DNA of 64,000 bases from Rhodobacteraceae bacterium EhC02 (GCA_001650895.1 LXYH01000045.1:1-64000); one strand, 5' to 3'. Counted from the first letter of the stretch, positions 9,098 to 18,512 are shown. The notes: a model not told the origin generated them from the letters alone. Numbers and translations are program-made.

Positions 9098-9705
9098 CTT
9101 CACCCCATGGCCCTTTGCGGATCGGCATCGGCGGTCCTGTCGGCGCAGGTAAGACAACCCTGACCGCAGCCCTGTGCCGCGCCTTGCGTGATGACTATTC
9201 GGTAGGTGCGATCACCAATGACATCTACACCCAGGAAGACGCCGAGGCGCTGATGCGGATGCAGGTCCTGCCCATGGACCGCATCATCGGGGTGGAAACG
9301 GGCGGTTGCCCCCACACGGCCATCCGCGAGGATGCCTCGATCAACCTGGCGGCTGTCGCGGAAATGCGCGCGCGCCACCCCGAGGTCGAGGTGGTCCTGA
9401 TCGAAAGCGGCGGTGACAACCTGTCGGCTACCTTCAGCCCTGAACTTGCGGACCTGACGATCTATGTGATCGACGTGGCGGCAGGCGAGGAAATCCCGCG
9501 CAAGGGCGGGCCTGCGATCACGCGGTCCGATATCCTTGTGATCAACAAGACCGATCTTGCCCCGCATGTTGGCGCCTCGCTCGAGGTGATGGAGCGCGAC
9601 GCGACAAGGATGCGGGCGGGGCGACCCTTCGTCTTTGCCTCCCTGCGCAGAAGCGAGGGGCTGGATGATGTCGTGGGTCTGATCAAGAACATCGGCGGCC
9701 TCTGA
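9094..9705 (+). CDS. ureG: Urease accessory GTPase UreG
   Basis: A 203-residue SIMIBI-class GTPase that energises nickel transfer. Visible motifs are the P-loop [10 protein letters not shown] (about residues 13-22), the nickel-binding Cys-Pro-His in [14 protein letters not shown] (about 67-80), ESGGDNL, and the guanine-specificity motif NKTDL (about 150-154). It is the last gene of the urease operon, coupled to ureF by a four-base overlap. Confidence 0.97.
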   Translation: MTSPHGPLRIGIGGPVGAGKTTLTAALCRALRDDYSVGAITNDIYTQEDAEALMRMQVLPMDRIIGVETGGCPHTAIREDASINLAAVAEMRARHPEVEVVLIESGGDNLSATFSPELADLTIYVIDVAAGEEIPRKGGPAITRSDILVINKTDLAPHVGASLEVMERDATRMRAGRPFVFASLRRSEGLDDVVGLIKNIGGL

Positions 9706-9851
9706 TCCTGTCCGCCAAAGGGAAAGGGACATGCCGATCAGCCTTGGTGTGACATCGGCCGAACGAAAGGCCGGATGAACCCCATGCGGCCTCCCTGCCC
9801 TTGCGGCTATTGCCCGATCCGAAAAACGTGACATTCTACGGCCAGCGACAC

Positions 9852-10814
9852 ATGAGGAGCTGGCCGATTTCCAACAATGACCCCTTCAGGCTGATCACCC
9901 TGCGCCATCTGCGGGTGATCGCGGCACTTGCCGATCTGAAACTGGTGGCGCGCGTGTCCGAGGCCCTCAACGTCACGCAACCCGCCGTGTCCAAGCAAAT
10001 AGCCGAGCTTGAAAAGATCGTGGGCGTGCCTGTGGTCACGCGCGAACGCAACCGGCTTTACCTGACACCGATAGGCCAAAGACTTGCCGAACATGCGCGG
10101 CAGGCCCTCAATCAGCTGGATCGCGCAGCCTTCGACATCGAGGCCATGGCCAGCGGCCTATCGGGATCGGTCTCGGTCGGCGTTGTCAGCTCGGTCGCGC
10201 CGACCCTGTTGCCGGGTGCGCTGGCGCTGTTCAAACGTAGCGCGCCCCAGGCCAACATATCCATCCAGGAAGGGCATTTCGTGGAACTGTTGCCCGAACT
10301 CGAAGCGGGCATGATCGATGTCCTGATTGCGCGGATATGGCAGCCACAGGAAATGCCGGGCATCGATCAGATGGCGCTGTTTTCGGAACCTGTTCTTGTC
10401 GTTGGCGGGCGCGATCATCCGCTCGGGAACGAGACAGAGCCGACATGGTCAGACGCGGCCGCATTCCCCTGGATCTTGCCACAAACGAACTCTGTCGCAC
10501 GGCAAGCCATCGACGCCCTTTTCGCGGTGAATGGGCTTGCGCCGCCCAGCAACACGATCGCGTCCTTGTCCATCGCGCTGAACCTGGAGATCCTGCGGGT
10601 CATGCCGGCACTGGGTTTCATGCCGAAACGCCTTGCGCAGACCCATGCCGCACGCGGGGAAATGGTGATGCTGCCGCTCAACACGCAAGGCCTGCTATCC
10701 GAGGCGCGCTGTTTCTGGCGGCGGGACAAGACCGCCCAGAACGGCACCCTGTCGCTGTTTCTGAAGTGTCTTCAGCAAGCGACGGATGACCTCAAGACCA
10801 TTCCATTTGGTTAA
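9852..10814 (+). CDS. LysR-family transcriptional regulator
   Basis: A regulator of about 320 residues with an N-terminal winged helix-turn-helix (LNVTQPAVSKQIAELE, about residues 40-55) and a periplasmic-binding-like effector domain behind it. A TTG 51 bases upstream would add 17 residues but has no support, so the ATG at 9852 is used. It lies between the urease operon and the amidase-TRAP genes, all on the same strand. The amidase-TRAP group 118 bases downstream is its likeliest target, though control of urease cannot be excluded. Confidence 0.87.
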   Translation: MRSWPISNNDPFRLITLRHLRVIAALADLKLVARVSEALNVTQPAVSKQIAELEKIVGVPVVTRERNRLYLTPIGQRLAEHARQALNQLDRAAFDIEAMASGLSGSVSVGVVSSVAPTLLPGALALFKRSAPQANISIQEGHFVELLPELEAGMIDVLIARIWQPQEMPGIDQMALFSEPVLVVGGRDHPLGNETEPTWSDAAAFPWILPQTNSVARQAIDALFAVNGLAPPSNTIASLSIALNLEILRVMPALGFMPKRLAQTHAARGEMVMLPLNTQGLLSEARCFWRRDKTAQNGTLSLFLKCLQQATDDLKTIPFG

Positions 10815-10932
10815 TGTATTATGCCATATTTGGCTCTATTTTTAAGCATTTCATAAGCATACCTTAATCAAACACTCGGTTTGGGAGGGCGCGTGTGATG
10901 ATTCTGACCCGGCTTGCGCCCATGGCTTGCCC

Positions 10933-12453
10933 ATGTCCGTGACGGCAATGACAGCATGCGATGTCCTGGCGGGATTCCGGTCCGGGACCCTGTCACCGGT
11001 CGATTACCTTTCGGCCTGCCTGGATCGCATCGCAACAGTAAATCCCAAGATCAACGCCCTTGCCGCGATGGATTCCGCGAACGCCCTTGCAGAGGCGCGA
11101 TCAGCAACAGTGCGCTGGAGGGCGGGGCAGCCGAAAGGCCCGCTGGACGGCTTGCCCATCGGCGTCAAGGATCTGCAGGACACAAAGGGGATGCTGACCA
11201 CCCATGGCAGCATTGCTGCACGCGGCAACGTGCCGGACCGGGACCTGCCAATGGTCGCGCGCCTGAGGGCCGCAGGTGCCATAGTCCTGGCCAAGACGAA
11301 TGTTCCGGAACTGGGCGCAGGCGGCAACAGTCGCAATCCGGTCTGGGGGGCAACCGGCAATCCGTTCGACCCGAACCTGATCGCGGGCGGGTCCTCGGGC
11401 GGGTCGGCGGCGGCACTTGCGGCAGAGCTTTTGCCGCTTTGCACAGGCTCGGACACAGGCGGTTCGCTGCGGATACCGGCAGCCTTGTGCGGGATCGTCG
11501 GATATCGCCCATCCGTGGATGTGATTGCGCATCCGACACGACCGCTTGGCTGGTCCGGGATTTCGGTGCTGGGACCGATGGCGCGCACGATGGATGACCT
11601 GATCCTGATGCTGGGGATCTGCCAGGGGCATGATCCCGACGACCCCTTGTCGATTGCCGCCGTGCCCGACCGGTTCACGGCACTGCCCGACATCGACCTC
11701 AGGGATATGCGGGTAGGCTACAGCGCGGATTTCGGCGGCGCCGCCGTCGACCCCGAGATCCGAAAGACCTTCCTCGCGCGGATCGCCCAGATTTCCCCGC
11801 ATGTGCGGGACTGCCGCCCGGCGGATCTGGCCCTGGGCGACATGGATCGCTGCTTTGACATCCTGCGCGCGGAAAGCTTTGTCTCAGCCTTTGGTGCCGC
11901 GCTGGACAAGACGCCCGAGGCCTTTGGCCAACATATCGCGACCAATGTCGCCCTTGCGCGCCGCATGACGCTGGCCGATCGGGCCTGGGCCCATGGTGAA
12001 CAGACGCGCATCCTGCGTCGCTTCAATGCCGTCATGCGGGATTTCGACATCATACTGTTGCCGACAGCCCCGGTTTCCCCTTTCCCCTGGACGCAGTCAC
12101 ATGCACAGGTCATCGACGGCCAGGAAATGGACATCTACTACCGCTGGCTTGCGCTGGCCTATCGCGGCTCGCTGTCCGGGGGGCCCGCGATCACCCTGCC
12201 CTGCGGACGGGATTCCAGCGGGTTGCCCTTCGGGATGCAGATGCTGGGCGCGGTGCGGGGGGATGAGGCCCTGCTGGCCAGCGCGCGCGCCTTCGAAACA
12301 CTCTTCGCGCAATCGGAGGCGACCGCCCGGCCAAGACCGGATCTTGCGGCGACGGCCCCGTCCCGGATCGATCTGCGTTCGATCGTGACGCATCCGCCAC
12401 TGCCGACGGACGGCAAGGATGCCGCCATGCAACCCCTACGGACGGCGGTATAG
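10933..12453 (+). CDS. Amidase-signature family hydrolase
   Basis: A 506-residue amidase-signature enzyme. The catalytic Lys is in IGVKDLQDT (about residues 77-85), the cis-Ser and nucleophilic Ser are in the Gly/Ser-rich GGSSGGSAAALAA and GSDTGGSLRIPAA. Enzymes of this family hydrolyse amides to acids and ammonia; GatA is the tRNA-linked member, but no gatB or gatC is nearby and the C-terminal part differs. The gene is followed after three bases by a TRAP permease, so the likely substrate is an imported amide or N-acyl compound whose identity is unknown. An in-frame TTG at 10927 is a less likely start. Confidence 0.85.
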   Translation: MSVTAMTACDVLAGFRSGTLSPVDYLSACLDRIATVNPKINALAAMDSANALAEARSATVRWRAGQPKGPLDGLPIGVKDLQDTKGMLTTHGSIAARGNVPDRDLPMVARLRAAGAIVLAKTNVPELGAGGNSRNPVWGATGNPFDPNLIAGGSSGGSAAALAAELLPLCTGSDTGGSLRIPAALCGIVGYRPSVDVIAHPTRPLGWSGISVLGPMARTMDDLILMLGICQGHDPDDPLSIAAVPDRFTALPDIDLRDMRVGYSADFGGAAVDPEIRKTFLARIAQISPHVRDCRPADLALGDMDRCFDILRAESFVSAFGAALDKTPEAFGQHIATNVALARRMTLADRAWAHGEQTRILRRFNAVMRDFDIILLPTAPVSPFPWTQSHAQVIDGQEMDIYYRWLALAYRGSLSGGPAITLPCGRDSSGLPFGMQMLGAVRGDEALLASARAFETLFAQSEATARPRPDLAATAPSRIDLRSIVTHPPLPTDGKDAAMQPLRTAV

Positions 12454-12456
12454 ACG

Positions 12457-13740
12457 ATGTATTATGTCCCCGTTGTCTTTGTCATCCTGCTGATCTCGGG
12501 CACGGCCTTTGCCTATCTGATGGGGGCCGTGTCGATCTTGACATTCATCGCAACCGACAAGGCGCAATTCCTGTCGGTTCTTCCGCAACGGATCTTTGCG
12601 CAGCTTGACGTATTCGCCTTCATGGCGATGCCGATGTTCATCCTGACCGCCGAAATCATGAGCCGGGCCGGCGTCACGCGCAGCCTGATCGACTTTGCGA
12701 TGTCCATCGTGGGACGGTTCAAGGGCGGGTTGGGGCATGTGAACATCCTCACAAGCGTGTTCTTCGCCGGCATCTCGGGGTCCGCCGTAGCGGATAGCGC
12801 GGCCCTGTCGCGCACCTTCGTGCCGGAAATGACCGCGCGCGGATACGACCCCTATTATGCCGGTGCGATCACCGCCGCATCGTCGATGATCGGGCCGATC
12901 ATCCCGCCCTCGATCATCATGATCATCTACGGCGGGCTGACTGGTACATCGGTTGCGGCCCTGTTCATCGCGGGCGTGATCCCGGGGCTGATCCTGGCGA
13001 TCAGCCTGATGGCCCTGAACGCAGGCCTTGCCGTCGCACAGGACCATCCCGGGGGCAGATCCGAGTCTCTGCCGCGTTTTCTGCCCAGCCTTCTGAACGC
13101 GGCGCCAGCCCTGTGTCTTCCCGTCATCATCCTTGGGTCACTTGTGTTCGGGCTGGCCACACCGACCGAGGGATCGGCCATCGCCGTGCTTTTCGCGCTT
13201 GCGGCGGGGCAGTTCTACAAGGGGCTGGACTGGGGCATGATTTTCGACGCGGTCGAAGCGACCGCGAAGATGACGGGTACGATCTTCATCATCCTCGCCG
13301 CGATCTCGGTGCTGGGGTACCTTGCCGGGCAACTGGGTTGGTCGCAGGCCTTGGCGGGCTGGGTCGACAGCTTTGGCCTCACCGGGACGAAATACCTGTT
13401 CTTTCTGATGGCGGTCTTCCTGATCGCGGGCATGTTCATGGACACGCCCGTGGCGCTGACCTTGCTGATCCCGCTGTTTGCCCCGCAAGCGCTGGAGCAG
13501 GGGATAAGCCCCATCCACCTGGGCATCGTGCTGTGCTTCAACCTCTGCGTGGGTCTGATCACGCCGCCCTTGGGCAAATGCCTGGTCGTCGTCGCGGCGC
13601 TGACCAATCTGAATTACTGGCGGCTGGCCTATACGGCGCTGCCCTTCATCGCCGTGCAGGTTCTTGTGTTGCTGGCGCTGGTCTACTGGCCAAGCCTCAG
13701 CCTCGCATTGCCACGCCTGTTCGGCTTTTCCGTGAACTGA
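12457..13740 (+). CDS. TRAP transporter large permease (DctM family)
   Basis: A 427-residue membrane protein of the DctM type with about 12-13 hydrophobic segments. Family motifs are seen: AMPMFILTAEIM (about residues 55-66), FAGISGSAVADSAA, IGPIIPPSIIMIIYG, and near the end NLCVGLITPPLGKCL. It is the sodium-dependent transport subunit of the amidase-linked TRAP system, encoded three bases after the amidase and before the cognate binding protein. The order M-P-Q is less common than P-Q-M. Confidence 0.93.
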   Translation: MYYVPVVFVILLISGTAFAYLMGAVSILTFIATDKAQFLSVLPQRIFAQLDVFAFMAMPMFILTAEIMSRAGVTRSLIDFAMSIVGRFKGGLGHVNILTSVFFAGISGSAVADSAALSRTFVPEMTARGYDPYYAGAITAASSMIGPIIPPSIIMIIYGGLTGTSVAALFIAGVIPGLILAISLMALNAGLAVAQDHPGGRSESLPRFLPSLLNAAPALCLPVIILGSLVFGLATPTEGSAIAVLFALAAGQFYKGLDWGMIFDAVEATAKMTGTIFIILAAISVLGYLAGQLGWSQALAGWVDSFGLTGTKYLFFLMAVFLIAGMFMDTPVALTLLIPLFAPQALEQGISPIHLGIVLCFNLCVGLITPPLGKCLVVVAALTNLNYWRLAYTALPFIAVQVLVLLALVYWPSLSLALPRLFGFSVN

Positions 13741-13768
13741 CGACGAACTGGGAACTGGGAGGTACCTC

Positions 13769-14743
13769 ATGAAACTCAAGGCACTCACATTGGCCGCACT
13801 GCTGGCCATGTCCACCACGGCCACGGCCGAGGTCAAGATCGCGCTGGATGGCAAACCCGACATGGAGCAATCGGGATCCTACAACTGGGCCTTCGCTTTC
13901 GGCAACGCACTGAAAGCCGGCGGCATGGAGCCGCGCGAAATGCCTGCGGGCTCTGTCGGAAACGAGGCCGAGAAATTCGACCAGGTTTCGACCGGCCTGT
14001 TGGAGGTGTCGTTGTCGGACGTGCGCTCAGTCGCGCAGGTCGATCCCTTCATCTACGGCGTACGCCTGCCCTATATCTTCGATGACGCCGCCCACATGGA
14101 TCGGGCGATTGCCGCAGGACAGGTGTTCGACCGCCTGAACAAGAGCCTTGCGGCACAGGACGTGCGGGTGGCCGCCCTTGTGCCGATCGGCCCGTCCTCG
14201 GGGATCATCACCACCACGCAGGCGGTGCGCAGCCCTGCCGACATGTCCAGCCTGCGGATGCGGGCGCTGGATGATGCCCAGATCGCGATGTACCAGGCCT
14301 GGGGGTCCAGCGGCACGATCGTGCCGTGGGGCGAAGTACCTGCCGGCTTGCAGACCGGTGTGATCGATGGCTACCTGAACTCGCCTTTCGTGCCGGTGAT
14401 GTTCGGCCAGACCGATTTCGTGCGCAATTTTTCCGACGCGGGCGTGATCATTCCGATGCGGGCCGTGATCATGTCAAAGGCATGGTATGACGGGCTGAGC
14501 GACGCCGAGCGCGCGACCGTGGATGCCGCCGTTGTCGCGGCGGATGCGGCCAACCGCGACTGGCTGGCCAAAGCCTCGGAATCCGGTCTGACCGCGCTTG
14601 AGGAAAAGGGCGTGACGGTCCAGCGCCTGAGCGCAGAGGAACGCGCCGTCTTTCGTGCAGCATCCAAGGCCGTCTACGAATCCGACCTGATGCCCAGCGC
14701 CGACGTCAAGATCTGGACCGATCTGTCCGACGCCAATCGCTAA
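13769..14743 (+). CDS. TRAP transporter substrate-binding protein (DctP family)
   Basis: A 324-residue periplasmic binding protein. Residues 1-20 form a signal peptide (cleavage near TATA-EVK). The family Arg that contacts a substrate carboxylate is in LRMRALDDAQ (about residues 164-173), and the typical WGEVPAGLQTGVIDG follows. The preferred ligand is probably an organic acid, perhaps the product or substrate of the adjacent amidase. GGGAGG is well placed before the ATG. A perfect hairpin lies directly after the stop. Confidence 0.92.
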   Translation: MKLKALTLAALLAMSTTATAEVKIALDGKPDMEQSGSYNWAFAFGNALKAGGMEPREMPAGSVGNEAEKFDQVSTGLLEVSLSDVRSVAQVDPFIYGVRLPYIFDDAAHMDRAIAAGQVFDRLNKSLAAQDVRVAALVPIGPSSGIITTTQAVRSPADMSSLRMRALDDAQIAMYQAWGSSGTIVPWGEVPAGLQTGVIDGYLNSPFVPVMFGQTDFVRNFSDAGVIIPMRAVIMSKAWYDGLSDAERATVDAAVVAADAANRDWLAKASESGLTALEEKGVTVQRLSAEERAVFRAASKAVYESDLMPSADVKIWTDLSDANR

Positions 14744-14751
14744 GCCGGAAC

Positions 14752-14774
14752 GGCGGGCCGTCACCCGGCCCGCC
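14752..14774 (+). terminator. Intercistronic hairpin after dctP
   Basis: GGCGGGCCG-TCACC-CGGCCCGCC, nine perfect pairs with a five-base loop, starts eight bases after the binding-protein stop and 22 bases before the next gene. No T-run follows. It probably stabilises the 3' end of the dctP message or attenuates the downstream dctQ rather than ending the operon. Confidence 0.65.
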
Positions 14775-14796
14775 CATCCCATTCGAGCGGAGATAC

Positions 14797-15327
14797 ATGA
14801 TGCGCAGGATGATCATCGGCCTCAGCAATGGTGTTCACCAGGCTGTGCGCCGCATCGCGGTCCTTGCGGTTTGCCTGATGTTCTGCACGGTGATGATCCA
14901 GATCATCGCGCGTTACGTGTTCTTCGCGCCTCCTGTCTGGACCGAGGATGTTGCCCGATACGCAATGGTCTGGACCGGGCTTCTGGGGGCAACCCTGTCT
15001 TTCAAGACCCGCGCGGACGCGGTCCTGATGGAGAGCGTGTTTCCCGCGCGCCCGCATGTCCTTGGGCATCTGTCCGAGGCGATCCAAAGCGCGGCGGTTC
15101 TGACATTCGTGCTGCCGGTGGTCTATTTCTGCTTCATGGGCCTGAAGGGCGGTTTGGCCAAAGGCTACCTTGCACGCCAGTCCGGGCTGACGGCCGACAC
15201 GCTTGGGATACCGATGGTCTGGATATCGGTCTCGGTGCCATTGTCGATGATCATCATCCTGCTGCACCTTGCCGCACGCTGGGCCGAAGGCACCACAAAC
15301 GACGAAGGCCCGGCGCAACTGGATTGA
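14797..15327 (+). CDS. TRAP transporter small permease (DctQ family)
   Basis: A 176-residue protein with four predicted transmembrane segments and the DctQ hallmark RYVFFAPPVWTEDVARYAMVW (about residues 40-60; PxxWxEExA-like). It completes the amidase-linked TRAP system with the preceding DctM and DctP. It is the last gene of this unit. Convergent with the thiolase gene across a short gap carrying a dispersed repeat. Confidence 0.9.
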   Translation: MMRRMIIGLSNGVHQAVRRIAVLAVCLMFCTVMIQIIARYVFFAPPVWTEDVARYAMVWTGLLGATLSFKTRADAVLMESVFPARPHVLGHLSEAIQSAAVLTFVLPVVYFCFMGLKGGLAKGYLARQSGLTADTLGIPMVWISVSVPLSMIIILLHLAARWAEGTTNDEGPAQLD

Positions 15328-15352
15328 GGTTTGGCAGCTGCGATCCCGAACA

Positions 15353-15375
15353 GGGATATTCGGGGCAAGACCAGG
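15353..15375 (+). repeat. Dispersed intergenic repeat, copy 1 (degenerate)
   Basis: GGGATATTCGGGGCAAGACC resembles three other copies in this window (33136, 36281, 41430) with the core GGGATATTT-n-GGCAAGAAGAAG. It sits between two convergent genes. I recognise similar elements from many Rhodobacterales intergenic regions. Confidence 0.5.
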
Positions 15376-15382
15376 CGGACGG

Positions 15383-16645
15383 TCACGCCCCTGCAGGACC
15401 CTCAAGCAGGATGACTGAACAGGCAGCCTCGTCAAAGCCGATGACGCCACCACCGTTTTCCGCCAGGGCGATGCGCGCCTTTTCCGCCTGACGGTCGCCT
15501 GCCTCGTGGCGCAATTGCAACGTCAATTCGTGGATCATGGACAGACCCGTGGCGCCGACGGGGTGACCCTTGGACACAAGCCCGCCGGAAAGGTTGATGG
15601 GCAGGCGGCCACCCAGCGCCGTTGCGCCCGATTCCATCAGCGCGCCGCCCTTGCCATCTTCACAGAAGCCCAGCATCTCGGCCTGGAAGATCTCGCAGAA
15701 GGACGTGGCGTCATGCACCTCGGCAAGGTCCACATCGGCGGGTGTCAGGCCCGCTGCCGCATAGGCTTTTTGCGCGGCGACACGGGACAGGCCAGGCTCT
15801 TCCGGGGCGCGATACTTGCCGCCCGTCAGGACCGAGGCGCGGACCTTGACCGCGCGGGCCTGCACATCGGCGGGCTGGGCGCGCAGGAAATCCCCGGAAC
15901 ACAGGATCGCCGCCGCGGCACCATCCCCGATGGGCGCGCACATGGACCGGGTGAGCGGGTAGGAAATCGGCCGATCCTCCAGCACATCATCCACCGCGAC
16001 CTTGAAACGATACTGCGCCTTGGGGTTCAGCGATCCGTGATTGTGGTTCTTGGACGCGGCGATGGCGATCTGGCGCTGCGTCGTCCCATGGCGCTGCATG
16101 TGCCAGGCGGCCTGCATCGCATAGGTATCCATGAAGACGGTGCCGCCCCCCGCCTTGGCGTCGAAGGGCTTGCCAGCCTCCTGCCCCCGCGCGGCGTAAT
16201 AGGCGTGCCATTCCTCGGGATCCAGCTGGTCGATGCCACCGTCAAAGATTTCCTGCGTACGGGCCGCATCGCCGGGAAAGAAGGTCTTTTCCACACCGAT
16301 GGCCAGCGACACCTCGGCCTGCCCCGACAGGATATCCTTCCACGCACCATGAAAGGCCATAGACGCCGTGGCGCATCCGCCTTCGACATTGATCATGCCG
16401 ACACGTTCGGGAAACAGCCCCTCGCGCACCAGCGGCGTGAAGCAGACCTGCCCGCGGATGTTGCGCTGCCCGAAGGTGCCCATGCCGCAATTGCCGAACC
16501 ACCCCATCTCGATATCGGCCCCGGTTTCAAGCCTGGCATCGGCCAACACATCCAGATAGGCCTCTCGGGTGAGGTCCTTGAAGCCGGCATCAGGCCGCTT
16601 GCCGAACACGGTGCAGGAAGTGCCGAGGATATAGACGTCACGCAT
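15383..16645 (-). CDS. SCP2/SCP-x-type thiolase
   Basis: A 420-residue thiolase of the SCP2 (lipid-transfer, SCP-x) subfamily. The nucleophilic Cys is Cys91 in EGGCATAS, a His lies in EVHDATSF, and the second catalytic His is in KGHPVGATG. The C-terminal Cys motif appears as NGGGVIGFDEAACSV. Members cleave branched 3-ketoacyl-CoA, for example from sterol side chains or methyl-branched acids, and some act with partner proteins. It is divergent from the second TRAP operon. A candidate TetR operator lies in the shared promoter, 75 bases upstream of this start. Confidence 0.88.
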   Translation of the reverse strand: MRDVYILGTSCTVFGKRPDAGFKDLTREAYLDVLADARLETGADIEMGWFGNCGMGTFGQRNIRGQVCFTPLVREGLFPERVGMINVEGGCATASMAFHGAWKDILSGQAEVSLAIGVEKTFFPGDAARTQEIFDGGIDQLDPEEWHAYYAARGQEAGKPFDAKAGGGTVFMDTYAMQAAWHMQRHGTTQRQIAIAASKNHNHGSLNPKAQYRFKVAVDDVLEDRPISYPLTRSMCAPIGDGAAAAILCSGDFLRAQPADVQARAVKVRASVLTGGKYRAPEEPGLSRVAAQKAYAAAGLTPADVDLAEVHDATSFCEIFQAEMLGFCEDGKGGALMESGATALGGRLPINLSGGLVSKGHPVGATGLSMIHELTLQLRHEAGDRQAEKARIALAENGGGVIGFDEAACSVILLEGPAGA

Positions 16646-16720
16646 GCCGGGTTTCCTTCCGATCCCGGGTCGATCCCGGGGAATTGGCTCTTTTCATCGA
16701 TCTTTATGTTTGACAGTCGC

Positions 16721-16734
16721 CAAACAATCATTTG
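16721..16734. promoter_or_regulatory. Candidate TetR operator, site A
   Basis: CAAACAATCATTTG is an imperfect palindrome in the divergent promoter between the SCP2-type thiolase and the second TRAP operon. It matches 12 of 14 positions of the minus-strand sequence of site B (23082-23095) and shares the core CAATCRTT with site C (29108-29125). Binding by the TetR protein encoded at 29196 is an inference. Confidence 0.5.
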
Positions 16735-16913
16735 ATTTATGTCATGGAACGATCATCGCTTCAAGGTATCGATCACGCGATTCGGATCATGGCGGGCTTG
16801 AGGAAAACAACTGTTTGTTTCTATGACGTCATGGTGAATGGCCATCCGCATCAGGGAGAAGGGATGCAGGAGGGCAAGACAAAGATCAACCAACGATCAG
16901 GGAGGACGTTGTA

Positions 16914-17960
16914 ATGAAACCGATTTTCAAGGCTATCGCCATCACCGGCGCCATGGCGGGCCTGCTGGCTGGAACGGCAGCACAGGTCACGGCACAGGAT
17001 TATCCGTCGCTGTCATTGCGCCTGGCGCATCCGCTGCCGCAAACTTGGCCAGCCGCGGAATGGGACGGCTGGTGGGCCGAGGAAGTCGCCCGCCGGTCCG
17101 GCGGCAAGATCCAGATCGAGGTCTTCTGGGCCGGCCAGATCGGCAGCCTGACCGAGATCAAGTCACTTGTGTCGAACGGCGCTGTCGACCTGGGTGTCTT
17201 CGCCCAGGCTGTCCATGCCGAGGAACTGCCGCTGACATCGGTGTCGGCCGGATTGCTCAACCGCGTGTCGGCAAGCCCTGCGGTGGCAGATACGCTGGCA
17301 GGCGCGCTATACGCCACCGATCCCGTTCGCGACGAACTGGGGGCCCAGAACCTGCATGTTCTGAAATGGACCGTCCCCTCGACCTATACCTTGCAGTGCA
17401 ATCGTCCGATCAACAGCACGGCCGACCTGGCCGGGCTGCGGGTGCGTGCGGTGGGCGGGGCCTATGTTCCGATCTGGATGGAGTCACTGGGCATGGTGCC
17501 GACCCGTGTGCAGGCAACCGAGATCCGCGAAGGCCTGACGCGCGGCACACTGGACTGCAACTTCGGCCCGATCGAATGGGCGACCTTCTCGGGTTTCGAA
17601 ACGGCAGCCCCCTACTGGTCCGACATCAACACCGGCAGTTTCACCACCTTCCAGCTTTATGTGTCGAAATCCGCCTGGGACGCTTTCCCGCAAGAGGTGC
17701 GTGACCTGATGACCGAGGTCGCCGAAGAGGCGATGGCCAAGGACCAGGCGGCGCTTGAAGGCGCGGCGGCCAAGGCCGTCGAGGCGTACAAGGCTGCAGG
17801 CGGTCAGATCGTGAACCTGTCGGACATGGACGCGCTGGTGGCGAAATCACCCGACATGATCAGCATCTGGGAACAGCGCATGACCGAGGCCGGGATGGCG
17901 GACAAGATCGCCCCCCTTGTCGGACCGATGCGCGAGGCGCAAAAATCCTTCCAGAACTGA
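16914..17960 (+). CDS. TRAP transporter substrate-binding protein (DctP family), catabolic island
   Basis: A 348-residue periplasmic protein with a signal peptide (about residues 1-27, cleavage near VTA-QDY). The carboxylate-contacting Arg is expected in LAGLRVRAVGG (about residues 174-184), and residues around GMVPTRVQATEIREGLTRG fit the family. It would bind the substrate of the acyl-CoA pathway encoded around it. It is the first gene of the operon dctP-dctQ-dctM-ligase-SDR. The 268-base upstream region holds operator site A. Confidence 0.92.
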   Translation: MKPIFKAIAITGAMAGLLAGTAAQVTAQDYPSLSLRLAHPLPQTWPAAEWDGWWAEEVARRSGGKIQIEVFWAGQIGSLTEIKSLVSNGAVDLGVFAQAVHAEELPLTSVSAGLLNRVSASPAVADTLAGALYATDPVRDELGAQNLHVLKWTVPSTYTLQCNRPINSTADLAGLRVRAVGGAYVPIWMESLGMVPTRVQATEIREGLTRGTLDCNFGPIEWATFSGFETAAPYWSDINTGSFTTFQLYVSKSAWDAFPQEVRDLMTEVAEEAMAKDQAALEGAAAKAVEAYKAAGGQIVNLSDMDALVAKSPDMISIWEQRMTEAGMADKIAPLVGPMREAQKSFQN

Positions 17961-17976
17961 TGCGTTGACATGTCAT

Positions 17977-18003
17977 CGGGCGGCCATTCCAAATGGCCGC
18001 CCG
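17977..18003 (+). terminator. Strong intercistronic hairpin after second dctP
   Basis: Twelve perfect pairs (17977-17988 with 17992-18003) close a three-base CCA loop. The left arm begins CGGGCGGCC. It lies between dctP and dctQ with no T-run, as after the first dctP. A role in giving more binding protein than permease is likely by analogy with other binding-protein operons. Confidence 0.7.
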
Positions 18004-18029
18004 TGCCACGCCGCCCGACAGGAGGGATC

Positions 18030-18512
18030 ATGCTGATTGAAAGACTGGCCAGTGCCGTCGCCGCGATTGCCCTGGCCGTGGTCATGCTTGTCGGGGTGAC
18101 CGATATCGTCGCGGGCGAAGTGCTTGGCGTCTTTCTGGCCTTCAAGGTCGACATGTCGGGCACGCTGACGGCTGCCGCCATCTTCCTGGCATGGCCGCTG
18201 GTTCAATCACGCAATGAACATATAAATGTTGACCTTTTTTCTGGAATATTTCCGCGCTGGAGTGTCATCCCGCGCGAGATAATTGCAAAACTGGCAGGCT
18301 TTGTCTTTTTCGCGCTGATCGCGCGCGGCACATGGAAGGTAGCGCTCGACAGTCTTGCGATCCGCGAGAAATCGGCCGCGACCCTTGGCTATCCGATATG
18401 GCCCGCGAAACTGGCCTGCGCCATCGGCGCAAGCCTTGTGCTGCTGGTCATCACCATCCAGATCGGGCGGCTGATCCTCGGGATGTGGCGCGGCCGGAAC
18501 GGGCGTATCTGA
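18030..18512 (+). CDS. TRAP transporter small permease (DctQ family)
   Basis: A 160-residue membrane protein with four hydrophobic segments and a conserved polar loop QSRNEHINVDLFSGIFPRWS (about residues 59-78), as in DctQ proteins. The ATG at 18030 is chosen because GGAGGG precedes it directly; an in-frame ATG 60 bases upstream lies inside the intercistronic hairpin. The stop overlaps the start of dctM (TGATG). Confidence 0.88.
   Translation: MLIERLASAVAAIALAVVMLVGVTDIVAGEVLGVFLAFKVDMSGTLTAAAIFLAWPLVQSRNEHINVDLFSGIFPRWSVIPREIIAKLAGFVFFALIARGTWKVALDSLAIREKSAATLGYPIWPAKLACAIGASLVLLVITIQIGRLILGMWRGRNGRI

Noticed and set aside
15506-16735. Long plus-strand frame opposite the SCP2-type thiolase
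   Set aside because: Translation is His/Gly/Arg-rich without motifs; the thiolase with catalytic residues lies on the minus strand.
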